DNA of 52,869 nucleotides from SURF-25 sp040754255 (GTDB lineage Bacteria; Omnitrophota; Gorgyraeia; Gygaellales; Profunditerraquicolaceae). The position numbers and the translations under genes are program-made. Below are positions 8,419 to 17,341 of this stretch, piece after piece. The stretch lies in assembly GCA_040754255.1 (NCBI GenBank), contig JBFMDA010000005.1, positions 1-52,869 on the forward strand, read 5' to 3'. The notes under the pieces were generated by a model. It was not told the DNA's origin and did not search any database. It saw nothing but the letters and a program-made list of their open reading frames with translations. Position 1 is the first letter of the stretch. Every line of letters starts with the position of its first letter.

Positions 8419-8468
8419 AGAAAACCTCACGCAATAACATCAAGCACGTAGCCAAACGTTTGTAAGGA

Positions 8469-9572
8469 TTAAAATACAGCCCGGGTCTTGTTGATGTTCA
8501 CCAGGATTCCCAGCGAAAGAAGCGTAGAAAACAGCGACGAGCCGCCGTAACTCATCAAAGGCAAAGGAATGCCGACTACAGGGGCAAGCCCCAGGTTCAT
8601 CGCCACGTTGATAAAAACCTGCAAAGACAGCATCGCAGAAATACCCAACGCAAGGAGCCTGCCGAAATGGTCATACGTCTTTGCGGCGATCAGGATGCCC
8701 TGGCGGATAAGAAGGTAATATAACCCCAAAAGCGCGCCCCCGCCTAACAACCCCCACTCTTCGATAAAAGTGGCAAAGATAAAATCGGTGTGCGATTCAG
8801 GCAGGAAATAAAGCTGGCTTTGCGTGCCCGATAACCAGCCTTTCCCCAAGAAGCCTCCCGAACCGATGGCAATTTTTGACTGGATGATAGTATATCCTGC
8901 CCCGAGCGGGTCGATATTGGGGTTTAAAAAAACTATCAGCCTGTCTTTCTGATAGTCCCTTAAAAAATGCCAGCCTAACGGCAGGAATACGAGTATCAGT
9001 CCGATAAATGCAAGAAGGTAGCGCAGTTTCACATGGCCCAGGAAAAGCATGACCACAAATATCATCATGATCATGACGGCACTGCCTAAATCCGGCTGCT
9101 CGATAATCAGATAGAGCGGAACACTCAAGAATAAAAGCGGCAAAAGTATTGCCCTGAATGCCCCAAACTTACCTACTCTCAAAGATACGTCGTGCACAGA
9201 CTTTGCGCTAAAATACCGCGCATAAAATATTACAAACATCAGCTTTACCAGCTCAGAAGGCTGAAAATTGAACCAGGCGACTTTAAGCCACCGCTGGGCG
9301 CCCAGACGCACTACGCCCAGCACAAATACCAGGAATAGCAAAAAGAGCGCAAAGGCGTAAAGGAAATAAGAAAAATCCCATAAATTACGGTAATTAAAAT
9401 GTGAGGCAATCGAAAAAATGACAAGACCCAGGATCACCCAGAAGATCTGGCGCTGATACGTCAACTGCCAGTAGCGGTCGTCTTTCTGATGGGTGTTGCT
9501 ATAGATGGACATAATGCCCAGCACGCACAAGATAAGGGCAATCACGGTAATCCTGACACCCGCATCCCTCAT
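8469..9572 (-). CDS. rodA: Rod-shape SEDS peptidoglycan glycosyltransferase RodA
   Basis: RodA polymerises glycan strands during side-wall growth, working with PBP2. The 367-residue product is a polytopic SEDS protein. It contains the loop motif PESHTDFIF, with the Asp that is catalytic in this family, and a C-terminal PLPLMSYGGSS motif. I chose the ATG that overlaps the mrdA TGA as ATGA, with a GGGGGGAG ribosome site before it. A start 6 codons upstream is possible but less well placed. A second SEDS gene (ftsW) lies in the division cluster; this copy is assigned to elongation because it follows mreBCD-mrdA. Confidence 0.95.
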   Translation of the reverse strand: MRDAGVRITVIALILCVLGIMSIYSNTHQKDDRYWQLTYQRQIFWVILGLVIFSIASHFNYRNLWDFSYFLYAFALFLLFLVFVLGVVRLGAQRWLKVAWFNFQPSELVKLMFVIFYARYFSAKSVHDVSLRVGKFGAFRAILLPLLFLSVPLYLIIEQPDLGSAVMIMMIFVVMLFLGHVKLRYLLAFIGLILVFLPLGWHFLRDYQKDRLIVFLNPNIDPLGAGYTIIQSKIAIGSGGFLGKGWLSGTQSQLYFLPESHTDFIFATFIEEWGLLGGGALLGLYYLLIRQGILIAAKTYDHFGRLLALGISAMLSLQVFINVAMNLGLAPVVGIPLPLMSYGGSSLFSTLLSLGILVNINKTRAVF

Positions 9573-11284
9573 AGAACTCCCCCCGAGCACATATCAGCAA
9601 TAACCTCTTTGGCGACCACACTGGCAGCATACCCAGAGCCGCCGTGCTCCAGAAACACACAGAGCACATACTTGGGTTTTTCAAAAGGAAAAAATCCGAT
9701 AAACCAGCCGTGAGGCAGCTTCCCGGTCACTTGGGCGGTGCCGGTCTTGCCGGCAACTTCCACGGGAAGGCTGGCAAGTAAATAAGAGGTCCCTTCGGGA
9801 TCCGCGACAACGTTGCGTAACCCTTTACGCACTGTTTCTATAGTGCTCTTTTGGATAGGCACCGAAGACGCTTTCCTGAAGCCGGCAGAAACATCCCTGC
9901 CTTGTATATCCTTGATGACATGGGGCCAGACGAGCGTTCCTCTATTAGCAAAGACTGCCATCACGCAAGCCATCTGCACCGGAGTCACCAAAACCTCGCC
10001 CTGCCCGATGCTAAAGTTTGCGGTATCCCCGTCGTACCAGGTTTTCCGTTTATACACCTTATCCCAGAGGGGGTCGGGCATGAAACCGCCTGTTTCAGCA
10101 GACAGGTCAATACCCGTAGGCTTAGAAAGCCCGAACTTGACGGCGTAATCATGTATCAGCTGCGGCCCGAGCAGGATGCCGGTCTTGAAAAAAAAGACGT
10201 TGCAGGAACGGGCAATTGCGCCGATTATGTTTTGGGTGCCGTGCGTATTCCAACAGGCAAACCTTCTCCTGCCGATAGTCAACCCGCCGTCGCAGGTAAA
10301 GGCTGTCGAAAGGTTGATTTTTTTCGTCTCCAGGGCACCCGAGGCAACGATTAATTTAAAAAGGGAACCGGCAGGATAGGCGCCGCTGATCGCCCTGTTA
10401 AATAGAGGAGCCTTGGGGTCATTGAAAAGTTCCTGCACTGCTGCAGCGTTTTTCTCCACAAAGACGGCCGGGTTAAATGAAGGCTTGCTCACCATAGCCA
10501 TCACCTCGCCGCTGGACGGGTCCATGACGATTACCGCGCCGCGCCTATCTCCCAGTTTACTTTCTGCTATCCTTTGTATCTTAAGGTCAAGCGCAAGCTG
10601 GATATCCCTGCCTGACTGCGCAGGCCTGAACCCGATCATCCTGACGAATTTTCCTTTTCGGTCAACTTCAACCGATACACCTCCGTCTTCCTGGCGCAAG
10701 TAATAATCATACTGCTCTTCTACCCCGCCGAAACCCACTATATCCTTTGTGTTATAGCCGTAATCCGCAAGCTTAGTAAGACGCCAACGGTCAATCTCGC
10801 CCAGATAGCCAAGCACATGCGCGCCAAGTTCGCCTTCAGGGTAGTGGCGCAGCGGCTGAGGCTCTATGGTAAATCCGCCCAGTTCCGGCTTCATTTCCTC
10901 AAGGGCGATGGCTTTCTTGATTTCTATATTCTCCGACACCACTACCGGGATGCTCAACGATATAAAATTCTGCCTGTAGGAGCGCTTTAACGCAGCACTA
11001 TCTTTGCCTGTTATCCTGGAGAGCCGGGAGAGAATCTGGTCGGGATTGCTGAATTCCGACGGCAACACCATCAGGTTGTAGGAAATCATATTATCCACAA
11101 TCACATCGCCGTGGCGGTCAAGGATCCTGCCCCGCCTGCCGGGTTGCGGTATGAGCCGGATGCAGTTTTTTCTGCTCAGTTCGCTGTACTTGTACCCATG
11201 GATGATGCTTAAGTTCGCCAGGCCCAGGAAAAGGACCACAAACACAACCAGCACCACAAAATTAAAGAATCGTATCCTCGGCAT
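9569..11284 (-). CDS. mrdA: Penicillin-binding protein 2, elongasome transpeptidase
   Basis: This 571-residue class B PBP cross-links new peptidoglycan in the rod system. It has a membrane anchor (about 7-28), a PBP dimerisation/pedestal region, and a transpeptidase domain with S307-L-F-K310, S360-C-N362 and K513-T-G515. The loop between the RGRI and GQ.. regions and the short C-terminus fit PBP2 rather than FtsI. It overlaps mreD by 23 bases and is coupled to rodA by ATGA, so the transpeptidase and its glycosyltransferase partner are made together. Confidence 0.95.
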   Translation of the reverse strand: MPRIRFFNFVVLVVFVVLFLGLANLSIIHGYKYSELSRKNCIRLIPQPGRRGRILDRHGDVIVDNMISYNLMVLPSEFSNPDQILSRLSRITGKDSAALKRSYRQNFISLSIPVVVSENIEIKKAIALEEMKPELGGFTIEPQPLRHYPEGELGAHVLGYLGEIDRWRLTKLADYGYNTKDIVGFGGVEEQYDYYLRQEDGGVSVEVDRKGKFVRMIGFRPAQSGRDIQLALDLKIQRIAESKLGDRRGAVIVMDPSSGEVMAMVSKPSFNPAVFVEKNAAAVQELFNDPKAPLFNRAISGAYPAGSLFKLIVASGALETKKINLSTAFTCDGGLTIGRRRFACWNTHGTQNIIGAIARSCNVFFFKTGILLGPQLIHDYAVKFGLSKPTGIDLSAETGGFMPDPLWDKVYKRKTWYDGDTANFSIGQGEVLVTPVQMACVMAVFANRGTLVWPHVIKDIQGRDVSAGFRKASSVPIQKSTIETVRKGLRNVVADPEGTSYLLASLPVEVAGKTGTAQVTGKLPHGWFIGFFPFEKPKYVLCVFLEHGGSGYAASVVAKEVIADMCSGGVL

Positions 11285-11759
11285 CCCTGTACTCGATTAG
11301 CGGTTTAACCAACTTCCATATGACCGACATTGCAAATGCGGTATAGAGCGCCCCGAGAATCATAATCCGTAAAAAAACGCCCGGCGGCATAGTTTCTCCG
11401 AGAAACACCAGGACCGTTCTTGCGCCGATAGATTGCAATATCACAATAATAGCGGCCAGCACTGAATAAAGAAGGATGCTGTCAATGACAATTTTCTTGG
11501 AAAGCGCAACAATAAAAAGGCTCCACAACGGAAACAGCAGTGTATGCAGCCCAACAGGAAACGGCGAAAAGACGTCTTTTAAAACCCCGATATACACGCT
11601 TAACGCCAGGGCCTTGCCGGGTTTAAAGTTAAGCGTGGCAATAATCATGGCAATAAGCAGGAGATCCGGCTTGACGGAAAAGACCTTGAGGGCGTTTAGC
11701 CACGTTGCCTGCAGCAAACAGAAGGCACACACCAGCAACGCATAGGCTGTTGTCTTCAT
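11262..11759 (-). CDS. mreD: Rod-shape-determining membrane protein MreD
   Basis: This small 165-residue hydrophobic protein has about five predicted membrane helices and a conserved-looking loop GVLKDVFSPFPVGLHTLLFPL, matching the MreD family. MreD links MreC to the PBP2/RodA synthase in the inner membrane. Sequence conservation in this family is low, so position between mreC (ATGA overlap) and mrdA carries much of the weight. Confidence 0.88.
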   Translation of the reverse strand: MKTTAYALLVCAFCLLQATWLNALKVFSVKPDLLLIAMIIATLNFKPGKALALSVYIGVLKDVFSPFPVGLHTLLFPLWSLFIVALSKKIVIDSILLYSVLAAIIVILQSIGARTVLVFLGETMPPGVFLRIMILGALYTAFAMSVIWKLVKPLIEYRDAEDTIL

Positions 11760-12529
11760 GGGATAATAATGAGTACTTCTTCCAGACGAGAGAGCTCAAC
11801 AAAAGGTTTAAGCAGCGCGTAACGGCTTAAGCCCGAAAACTCGTAGCCTACGGAAACAACCTTGCCGATAGGGATGCCCTTTGGGTAGACCTGGCTGAGG
11901 CCGGAAGTGATAATCGTATCGGAAACCGTGATATCGCTCTCAAGCGGAAGGTAACGCATCACCAGGGAACCGCTCAAGCTTCCGGATACCAGCCCTTCCT
12001 GACGGCTGCGCTGCACTACTGCCGATACGCTCAAATTGGGGTCATTAATCAGCATAACCTTGCTTGAACGCGAGCCTGCCTCGATCACCCTGCCTATAAG
12101 CCCCTTGTAGCCTACCGCAACAAATCCGTTTCTTATCCCTTGAGAGGTCCCCTTATCGACGATTGCCACCGAAGACCAGTCATCGACAGAAGAACCCACA
12201 ACCCGCGCGGCAATCACCCTATAAGAAGTCTTCTGTTTAAAATCAAAAAGGGCGTTGAGCCGCGCATTCTCAAGCACTACGTCGTCGTATTCGATGAGCT
12301 TCTGCCTGAGGATGGCTATTTCTTTCTTAAGTATCGCATTTTGGATCATGTTGCGGTGGTAAAAGACGAAACCGTTGAATTCATCGCTTACGAATTGGAG
12401 GAAGCTAAGCGGAAGCTTCAATACGTTTAGTAGGGACGGCCTTGTGAGGGGGACGATAACGGCAAGGAGCAATACGCAGGAAAAACTGATACCGGCAATA
12501 CCTAATTTTTTCTTATTAAGCCTAAACAC
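11756..12529 (-). CDS. mreC: Rod-shape-determining protein MreC
   Basis: The 257-residue protein has one N-terminal membrane helix (about 9-28), a short coiled coil (about 55-95, VLENARLNALFDF ending it) and a periplasmic double beta-barrel domain containing GLIGRVIEAGSRSSKVMLINDP, a typical MreC stretch. MreC forms periplasmic filaments that activate PBP2. It begins 18 bases after mreB and is coupled to mreD. Confidence 0.94.
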   Translation of the reverse strand: MFRLNKKKLGIAGISFSCVLLLAVIVPLTRPSLLNVLKLPLSFLQFVSDEFNGFVFYHRNMIQNAILKKEIAILRQKLIEYDDVVLENARLNALFDFKQKTSYRVIAARVVGSSVDDWSSVAIVDKGTSQGIRNGFVAVGYKGLIGRVIEAGSRSSKVMLINDPNLSVSAVVQRSRQEGLVSGSLSGSLVMRYLPLESDITVSDTIITSGLSQVYPKGIPIGKVVSVGYEFSGLSRYALLKPFVELSRLEEVLIIIP

Positions 12530-12547
12530 ATTTTATAGTGTAAGTCG

Positions 12548-13627
12548 TCAGGTCTGGATTTCTGATTTAATCGAAACCGTGACGTCGTCAAGATAACGGA
12601 CTTCGTCTAAGACCTCTCCGGTGCCACGCACCACGGCAGTAATCGGATCATCCGCGATATGCACGGGAAGGCCGGTTTCTTCGGAAATAAGCTTGTCGAT
12701 GCCTCTTAACAGCGCACCGCCTCCTGCCATGACGATTCCATGCTCAATAAGATCTGCGGCGAGTTCGGGCGGTGTCCGCTCCAGGGATATCTTGGTGATT
12801 TCCAGGATCGCCCTTAATGGCTCCTGGAGAGCCTCTCTCACCTCTTCAGAAGTCAGGATTACGGATTTAGGCAATCCTGTAATCAAATCCCGGCCCTTGA
12901 CTTCCATGTTCATCTCTTCTTCCAGGGGATAGGCTGAACCGATTTTAATCTTTATCTCTTCTGCGGTCCGCTCCCCGATCATAACGTTGTATGTCTTCTT
13001 CAAATATTCGATAATGGCTTCGTCAAGCTCATCGCCGCCGATGCGTATTGATTTCGAGAAGACCACGCCGGAAAGCGAAATGACCGCCAGTTCCGTAGTC
13101 CCGCCTCCGATATCAATAATCATATTTCCCATAGGTTCGTTGATGGGTAATCCTACGCCTATTGATGCAGCCATCGGCTCTTCAACAAGCTTTACTTCCC
13201 GTGCGCCTGCGCGCTCGGCAGAATCCTTCACCGCCCGCTTCTCTACCTCCGTGATACCCGAGGGTATGGCAATCACTATCCGCGGCCTTACCAGTACCCT
13301 GCGGTGATGGACCTTCTTGATGAAATAGCGTAACATCGCTTCGGTTATTTCAAAATCGGCGATTACGCCGTCTTTCATCGGCCTTATCGCCACGATATTG
13401 CCCGGGGTACGGCCAAGCATGCGTTTTGCCTCCTCCCCGACTGCCCTGACGATAGAAGTCCCTCTCTTGATTGCCACAACCGAAGGCTCGCACAATACCA
13501 CGCCCTCGCCCTTGACGTATACCAAGGTTGTTGCGGTGCCCAAGTCAATCCCCATGTCATTTGAAAACAGACCAATAATATAATTTATTGACTTTTTTAT
13601 TATTTCTTTGACTTTTGGTCTAATCAT
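12548..13627 (-). CDS. mreB: Actin-like rod-shape protein MreB
   Basis: MreB is the bacterial actin that guides side-wall synthesis under the inner membrane. The 359-residue protein has phosphate-1 motif DLGTATT (28-34), phosphate-2 motif DIGGGTTE (172-179) and adenosine motif MAGGGALLRG. It starts about 17 residues earlier than the common MFGLFSND-type start. The AAAAGGAGAAGGT ribosome site before the ATG supports that longer start, and the extra lysine-rich segment (KVKEIIKKSINYIIGLF) could be an amphipathic membrane-binding helix. It is the first gene of the elongasome operon. Confidence 0.97.
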   Translation of the reverse strand: MIRPKVKEIIKKSINYIIGLFSNDMGIDLGTATTLVYVKGEGVVLCEPSVVAIKRGTSIVRAVGEEAKRMLGRTPGNIVAIRPMKDGVIADFEITEAMLRYFIKKVHHRRVLVRPRIVIAIPSGITEVEKRAVKDSAERAGAREVKLVEEPMAASIGVGLPINEPMGNMIIDIGGGTTELAVISLSGVVFSKSIRIGGDELDEAIIEYLKKTYNVMIGERTAEEIKIKIGSAYPLEEEMNMEVKGRDLITGLPKSVILTSEEVREALQEPLRAILEITKISLERTPPELAADLIEHGIVMAGGGALLRGIDKLISEETGLPVHIADDPITAVVRGTGEVLDEVRYLDDVTVSIKSEIQT

Positions 13628-13651
13628 ACCTTCTCCTTTTAAACTAGGAAG

Positions 13652-13680
13652 ATTGTATCAGAGTTTAAACTACGTGTCAA
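13652..13680 (-). promoter_or_regulatory. Near-consensus sigma-70 promoter of the mreB operon
   Basis: On the minus strand TTGACA (13675-13680) and TACAAT (13652-13657) are spaced by exactly 17 bases, about 25 bases before mreB. An AT-only inverted repeat (AAAAAGTT/AACTTTTT) just upstream overlaps the aroA stop codon; it is too weak to call a terminator with confidence. The promoter suggests that mreB-mreC-mreD-mrdA-rodA is a separate, well-expressed unit. Confidence 0.82.
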
Positions 13681-13691
13681 ATAAAAAGTTA

Positions 13692-15032
13692 TCAACTTTT
13701 TACCGAAAACGCCCGGATCATGCGCGTAAAACCGGGGAATGATTTATCGATACAGCCTGCGTCATCCAGTTTGGTCGTGCCTTCTGCTGCCAGGCCTGCG
13801 ACAATCATGCTCATTGCGGTCCTGTGGTCGCCGAAACTACGCACAGAAGCCCCGTGTAATACCTTGCTTCCTGTAATACGGATGGCTACGCGCCCTGTCT
13901 TGCGGAATACTTCGACGCCAGCTCCCATTTTTTTTAAATTCTCCCGCATAGAAATGATGCGGTCGGTTTCTTTAACCTTAAGCTCTTCAATCCCTTCGAA
14001 GACGCTCTTGCCTCGCGCAAAAGAAGCAGCAACCATCAATACGGGCAACTCGTCTATCAGCAAAGGTATTTCTTCTTTGCTGACCCTCACTCCTTTTAAG
14101 TGCCTGCTTCTTACGCGTATGGTCCCCATAGGCTCAAAATTGTGTTTTGTGGGCATAAGTATCCGGATATCCGCACCCATCCGTTTTAAAACCTTTACAA
14201 TGCCCAGCCGCGAAGGATTTAAGCTCGTATTTTCAATAGTGATCTCTGCGCAAGGCACCAGAGTAGCCAGCACCATAAAAAAACTTGCCGAAGAGATATC
14301 TCCGGGGATATATATCCTTCCGGGAGACACAAGCGCGCGGGCGCCGCTCACAACTGCCTTTTTCCCGGCATACCGTATATCCGCACGAAACAGTTCAAGC
14401 ATTCGCTCAGTGTGGTCCCTGGTTTTTACAGGCTCGATGACTGAAGTCTTGCCTGCGGCAAAAAGCCCTGCCAAGAGTATTGCCGACTTCACCTGCGCCG
14501 AAGCGATAGGTAGCGTATAGGCAATAGGTTTTAATTTGCTTCCCCTAATCGATATGGGCGGGTATTCCTCCCTCTTTGAGCCTCTCTTCACGCATACGGA
14601 ATCGACCTGTGCCCCCATCATGCGTAGCGGAACGGTGACGCGCATCATAGGCCTTACGGAAAGGGATTTATCCGCGACAAGCCTTGCTTGAAAATCTTGG
14701 CCTGCCAGTATCCCCAGGGTGAGCCGTAAGGTTGTCCCGGATTCGCCAACATAGAGCGATGAACAGGGAGGCCTGAAACCATACAATCCCTTTCCCGTAA
14801 TACGGACATCTGCGCGGAATCCTTCCAAGCGCTTTATGGCAACCTTGATTCCCAGTTGCTTGAGTACTCGTAAGGTAAAAAGACAATCGTTATTAAGAGG
14901 ATAATTGTGCAATACGGTTGTGCGGCTGCTTAAGGCGCTCAGCAGCGCAGCTCGGTGGGATATGGATTTATCTCCGGGCAGGCGTATGGCAGCACGAAAA
15001 GAAGGTAAAGACCTGACCGAGAAAGGCCTCAT
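13692..15032 (-). CDS. aroA: 3-phosphoshikimate 1-carboxyvinyltransferase (EPSP synthase)
   Basis: AroA joins phosphoenolpyruvate to shikimate-3-phosphate in the aromatic amino acid pathway. The 446-residue product contains the N-terminal LPGDKSISHRA motif (K22), GESGTTLRL in the first domain, and the C-terminal KVKETDRI and GDHRTAMSM motifs. Length matches the family. It is coupled by ATGA to an upstream coiled-coil protein gene with no evident metabolic link. No other shikimate gene lies in the window. Confidence 0.96.
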   Translation of the reverse strand: MRPFSVRSLPSFRAAIRLPGDKSISHRAALLSALSSRTTVLHNYPLNNDCLFTLRVLKQLGIKVAIKRLEGFRADVRITGKGLYGFRPPCSSLYVGESGTTLRLTLGILAGQDFQARLVADKSLSVRPMMRVTVPLRMMGAQVDSVCVKRGSKREEYPPISIRGSKLKPIAYTLPIASAQVKSAILLAGLFAAGKTSVIEPVKTRDHTERMLELFRADIRYAGKKAVVSGARALVSPGRIYIPGDISSASFFMVLATLVPCAEITIENTSLNPSRLGIVKVLKRMGADIRILMPTKHNFEPMGTIRVRSRHLKGVRVSKEEIPLLIDELPVLMVAASFARGKSVFEGIEELKVKETDRIISMRENLKKMGAGVEVFRKTGRVAIRITGSKVLHGASVRSFGDHRTAMSMIVAGLAAEGTTKLDDAGCIDKSFPGFTRMIRAFSVKS

Positions 15033-15847
15033 TTTGATTTTAATACGACCTTATCGCCCTCGCTGACGCGATTTTTCAAGTCCTTATGCTTGGCATCCAT
15101 CACAAAGGTTGCGGCGGACATGGAATCGTGAAGCTTGTCAATTTTGACATCGCCCAAATACGCATTTTCGTGATAGACGGAGAATACATTATTTACCCTT
15201 ACGCCGTCCTTGCTCCCTAAGTTAATGACGACGAAATCGTATTCTTTGTTGAGGGTGAGCACTTTCCCTTCGAGGGCCTTTGTGCGCGGTTGCGCGAGCA
15301 TCTCTTGCTCGGGTTCTGTAAACTCAGGACCCTCGGGAGCGATTATGATCTTGCCTAATTCCACATCGCTCTCTGAAGGGGCACTTGCCTGCGCCCCCTT
15401 AAGCTTCTCTTCCAACTCGTCCTTCTTTGACTGAAGGTCTTTCAATTCATCTTTGAATTTCTTTACTTCATCCTGGGCCTGAGCCACCTTGGCCTCAAGG
15501 TCAGCGCGCTGCTTCTCCTGAAGCTCCAGTGCCGTCTTAAGCTGCGAAACCTTATTAAGCGATTCTTCTTTCGCGGCCTTTTCCGTAGTCAGGTCTTCGG
15601 TTAAATTTTCAATCTGCAGTTCATACGCCTTCAATTTTGATTCGAGGTCAGCGATCGTCCTTTTTGCGCTCTCAAGTTCTGTCTGGACCGCCCTTTGCTT
15701 TGAGGATAGGGTCTCCATATCTTTTTCCAGTGTATCGGCTTTTGTTTTTTCCTGTTGCATAAGATAGAATGCCCCTCCTGCCAAGGAAAAAGAAACGATA
15801 ATCAAAAGGAACAAGATAAGAACAGAAATTTTACCCTTACTGGACAT
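15029..15847 (-). CDS. Membrane-anchored coiled-coil protein with C-terminal beta domain, function unknown
   Basis: The 272-residue protein has an N-terminal membrane helix (about 7-29), a long coiled coil rich in E, K, L and Q (30-150), a linker and a compact C-terminal domain (about 190-270) with KVLTLNKEYDFVVINLG, SKDGVRVNN and FSVYHENAYLGDVKI. That last domain resembles small beta domains appended to envelope proteins in several uncultivated phyla. The layout recalls MreC (helix, coil, beta barrel), but I do not recognise a named family. It has a good GGAGG ribosome site and its own promoter. An envelope or scaffold role is inferred. Confidence 0.75.
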   Translation of the reverse strand: MSSKGKISVLILFLLIIVSFSLAGGAFYLMQQEKTKADTLEKDMETLSSKQRAVQTELESAKRTIADLESKLKAYELQIENLTEDLTTEKAAKEESLNKVSQLKTALELQEKQRADLEAKVAQAQDEVKKFKDELKDLQSKKDELEEKLKGAQASAPSESDVELGKIIIAPEGPEFTEPEQEMLAQPRTKALEGKVLTLNKEYDFVVINLGSKDGVRVNNVFSVYHENAYLGDVKIDKLHDSMSAATFVMDAKHKDLKNRVSEGDKVVLKSK

Positions 15848-15881
15848 ACATCCTCCTTTTCTCCTCTTTTCTGATTTTTTT

Positions 15882-15909
15882 ACTATATCATTTTCGGAAC
15901 AAAAATCAA
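15882..15909 (-). promoter_or_regulatory. Probable promoter for the coiled-coil gene and aroA
   Basis: Minus-strand TTGATT (15904-15909) and TATAGT (15882-15887) are 16 bases apart, about 35 bases before the start codon in a 65-base gap after rluD. Five of six bases match in the -10 and four of six in the -35. The short A/T-rich gap has no other use that I can see. Confidence 0.5.
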
Positions 15910-15912
15910 GTC

Positions 15913-16845
15913 TTATTTTGCTGCGTTGAAGCGGGTTACGGGCGATTTAAGAAACTCTCTAAACAGCCCTGGAAGCTGTGAATTGAATTCCATGAACTTC
16001 TTCCTGCGGGGATGAAAAAAACCGAGTGTGGCAGCATGTAATGCCAGCCTTTCGCAGGCGTTATTCTTCCCGTATTTAGTATCCCCCAGAATAGGATGGC
16101 CTATAAACGCAAGGTGGACCCTGAGTTGATGCGTCCTGCCTGTATGCGGATGAAGCTCAACAAGGCTTTTTTCGTCGAGCCTTTTGAGTGTGCGATAAAA
16201 CGTCTTGGCATACCTGGGATTTTTTACCGATAGCACCGACATCTGCTTTCTCTTGTAAGGGTGCCTGCCTATGGGCAACTCGACGATATTCTCGTCAAAC
16301 TCCATCCTCCCTTTTACCAATGCCACATAGATACGCTTGATACTGTGTGCAGCGAACTGTTTGGCAAGTGCAAGGTGCGCAGAGTTCGTTTTGGCGACCA
16401 CCATTACCCCGGACGTTTCCTTGTCGAGCCTGTGGACTATGCCGGGCCGGTTGGGGTTTACGTCCGAAAGGTGTGCAAACCGGTGAATAAGGGCGTTTGC
16501 CAGGGTATGCTCATAATTCCCCGGTGCAGGATGGACGACTAAGCCGGGCGGCTTCTCAATAACAGCCAGGTCCTCGTCTTCATAATATACCTCAAGCGGT
16601 ATGGGCTCTGGCATGAGCGCATGCATTTCTTTGTCCGGTATGCACACGGCGATGCGGTCACCGCACAATACTTTATGGTGCGGCGTTGTTACAGGGCTTG
16701 AGTTCACCTTAACCTTTCCGCTCCTGATAATCCCCTGCAAGAAGGTGCGCGAAAGGCCGTCTCTATGGCCGAAAGAACCGTGTAAGCACAAATCAAGCCT
16801 TTTGCCGGAATATAGTTTCTCGACGGTAACCGTATATTCTTTCAT
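15913..16845 (-). CDS. rluD: RluD-family 23S rRNA pseudouridine synthase
   Basis: The 310-residue protein has an N-terminal S4 RNA-binding domain (about 14-75) and a pseudouridine synthase domain with HRLDKETSG, where D141 is the catalytic Asp. In the S4-containing RluD subfamily the target is usually helix 69 of 23S rRNA. It follows lspA by 24 bases, the common lspA-rluD pairing of many bacteria. The exact RNA target cannot be read from sequence. Confidence 0.92.
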   Translation of the reverse strand: MKEYTVTVEKLYSGKRLDLCLHGSFGHRDGLSRTFLQGIIRSGKVKVNSSPVTTPHHKVLCGDRIAVCIPDKEMHALMPEPIPLEVYYEDEDLAVIEKPPGLVVHPAPGNYEHTLANALIHRFAHLSDVNPNRPGIVHRLDKETSGVMVVAKTNSAHLALAKQFAAHSIKRIYVALVKGRMEFDENIVELPIGRHPYKRKQMSVLSVKNPRYAKTFYRTLKRLDEKSLVELHPHTGRTHQLRVHLAFIGHPILGDTKYGKNNACERLALHAATLGFFHPRRKKFMEFNSQLPGLFREFLKSPVTRFNAAK

Positions 16846-16869
16846 GGTTGTGGTATTTTGGAAATTTGA

Positions 16870-17325
16870 TTATCGGCTACGTGCGGGGGTATTTTTCTGC
16901 TGCAGGAGCATCACATATCCCAGCAGTATCGCACCCACAGTAACCGCGCTATCCGCGATATTAAAAACGGGCCAGATACGAAAATCGAGGAAATCGACTA
17001 CGTGCCCGCGGAGAAGGCGGTCGATCAGGTTGCCAACTGCCCCGGCAGCAATCAGGCATAAGGATATATCGTAGAGGCGGTTAGTAGTCCTTTTACGAAA
17101 AAAATCAAGCGCGATGAGGAATATGGCTAAAACGGCACTGGCAATAAACAGGATTGCCTGGTTCTTAAGGATGCCGAAAGCAGCGCCACGGTTTAAGACT
17201 AACGTAAGGTGGAATACTCCGGGGATAAGCGCAACGGATTGATGCAGCGAGAGGCTCTTTAACGCAAGAAATTTAGCTGCCTGGTCTAGGGTAATTATCA
17301 GAACTGTAAAAAGAAGGAGGTTCAT
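16870..17325 (-). CDS. lspA: Lipoprotein signal peptidase (signal peptidase II)
   Basis: LspA cuts signal peptides from diacylglyceryl-prolipoproteins in the inner membrane. From the chosen ATG the product is 151 residues with four membrane helices, NxxDR at 99-103, and the two catalytic aspartates expected at D111 (VVDFLDF) and D125 (FNIAD). The open frame extends 21 codons upstream into the previous gene; I rejected that start because family members begin with the first membrane helix. A lipoprotein gene near 46 kb supplies a plausible substrate. Confidence 0.95.
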   Translation of the reverse strand: MNLLLFTVLIITLDQAAKFLALKSLSLHQSVALIPGVFHLTLVLNRGAAFGILKNQAILFIASAVLAIFLIALDFFRKRTTNRLYDISLCLIAAGAVGNLIDRLLRGHVVDFLDFRIWPVFNIADSAVTVGAILLGYVMLLQQKNTPARSR

Positions 17326-17341
17326 GCGGCAAGAGAAGAAG

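Noticed and set aside
13680..13705. Intrinsic terminator after aroA
   Set aside because: The stem AAAAAGTT/AACTTTTT is all A/T apart from one G-C pair per arm and overlaps the stop codon, so it is too weak to call.
13720..14520. A 266-codon plus-strand frame
   Set aside because: It lies fully antisense to aroA, which has all its motifs; it looks like a shadow of codon bias.
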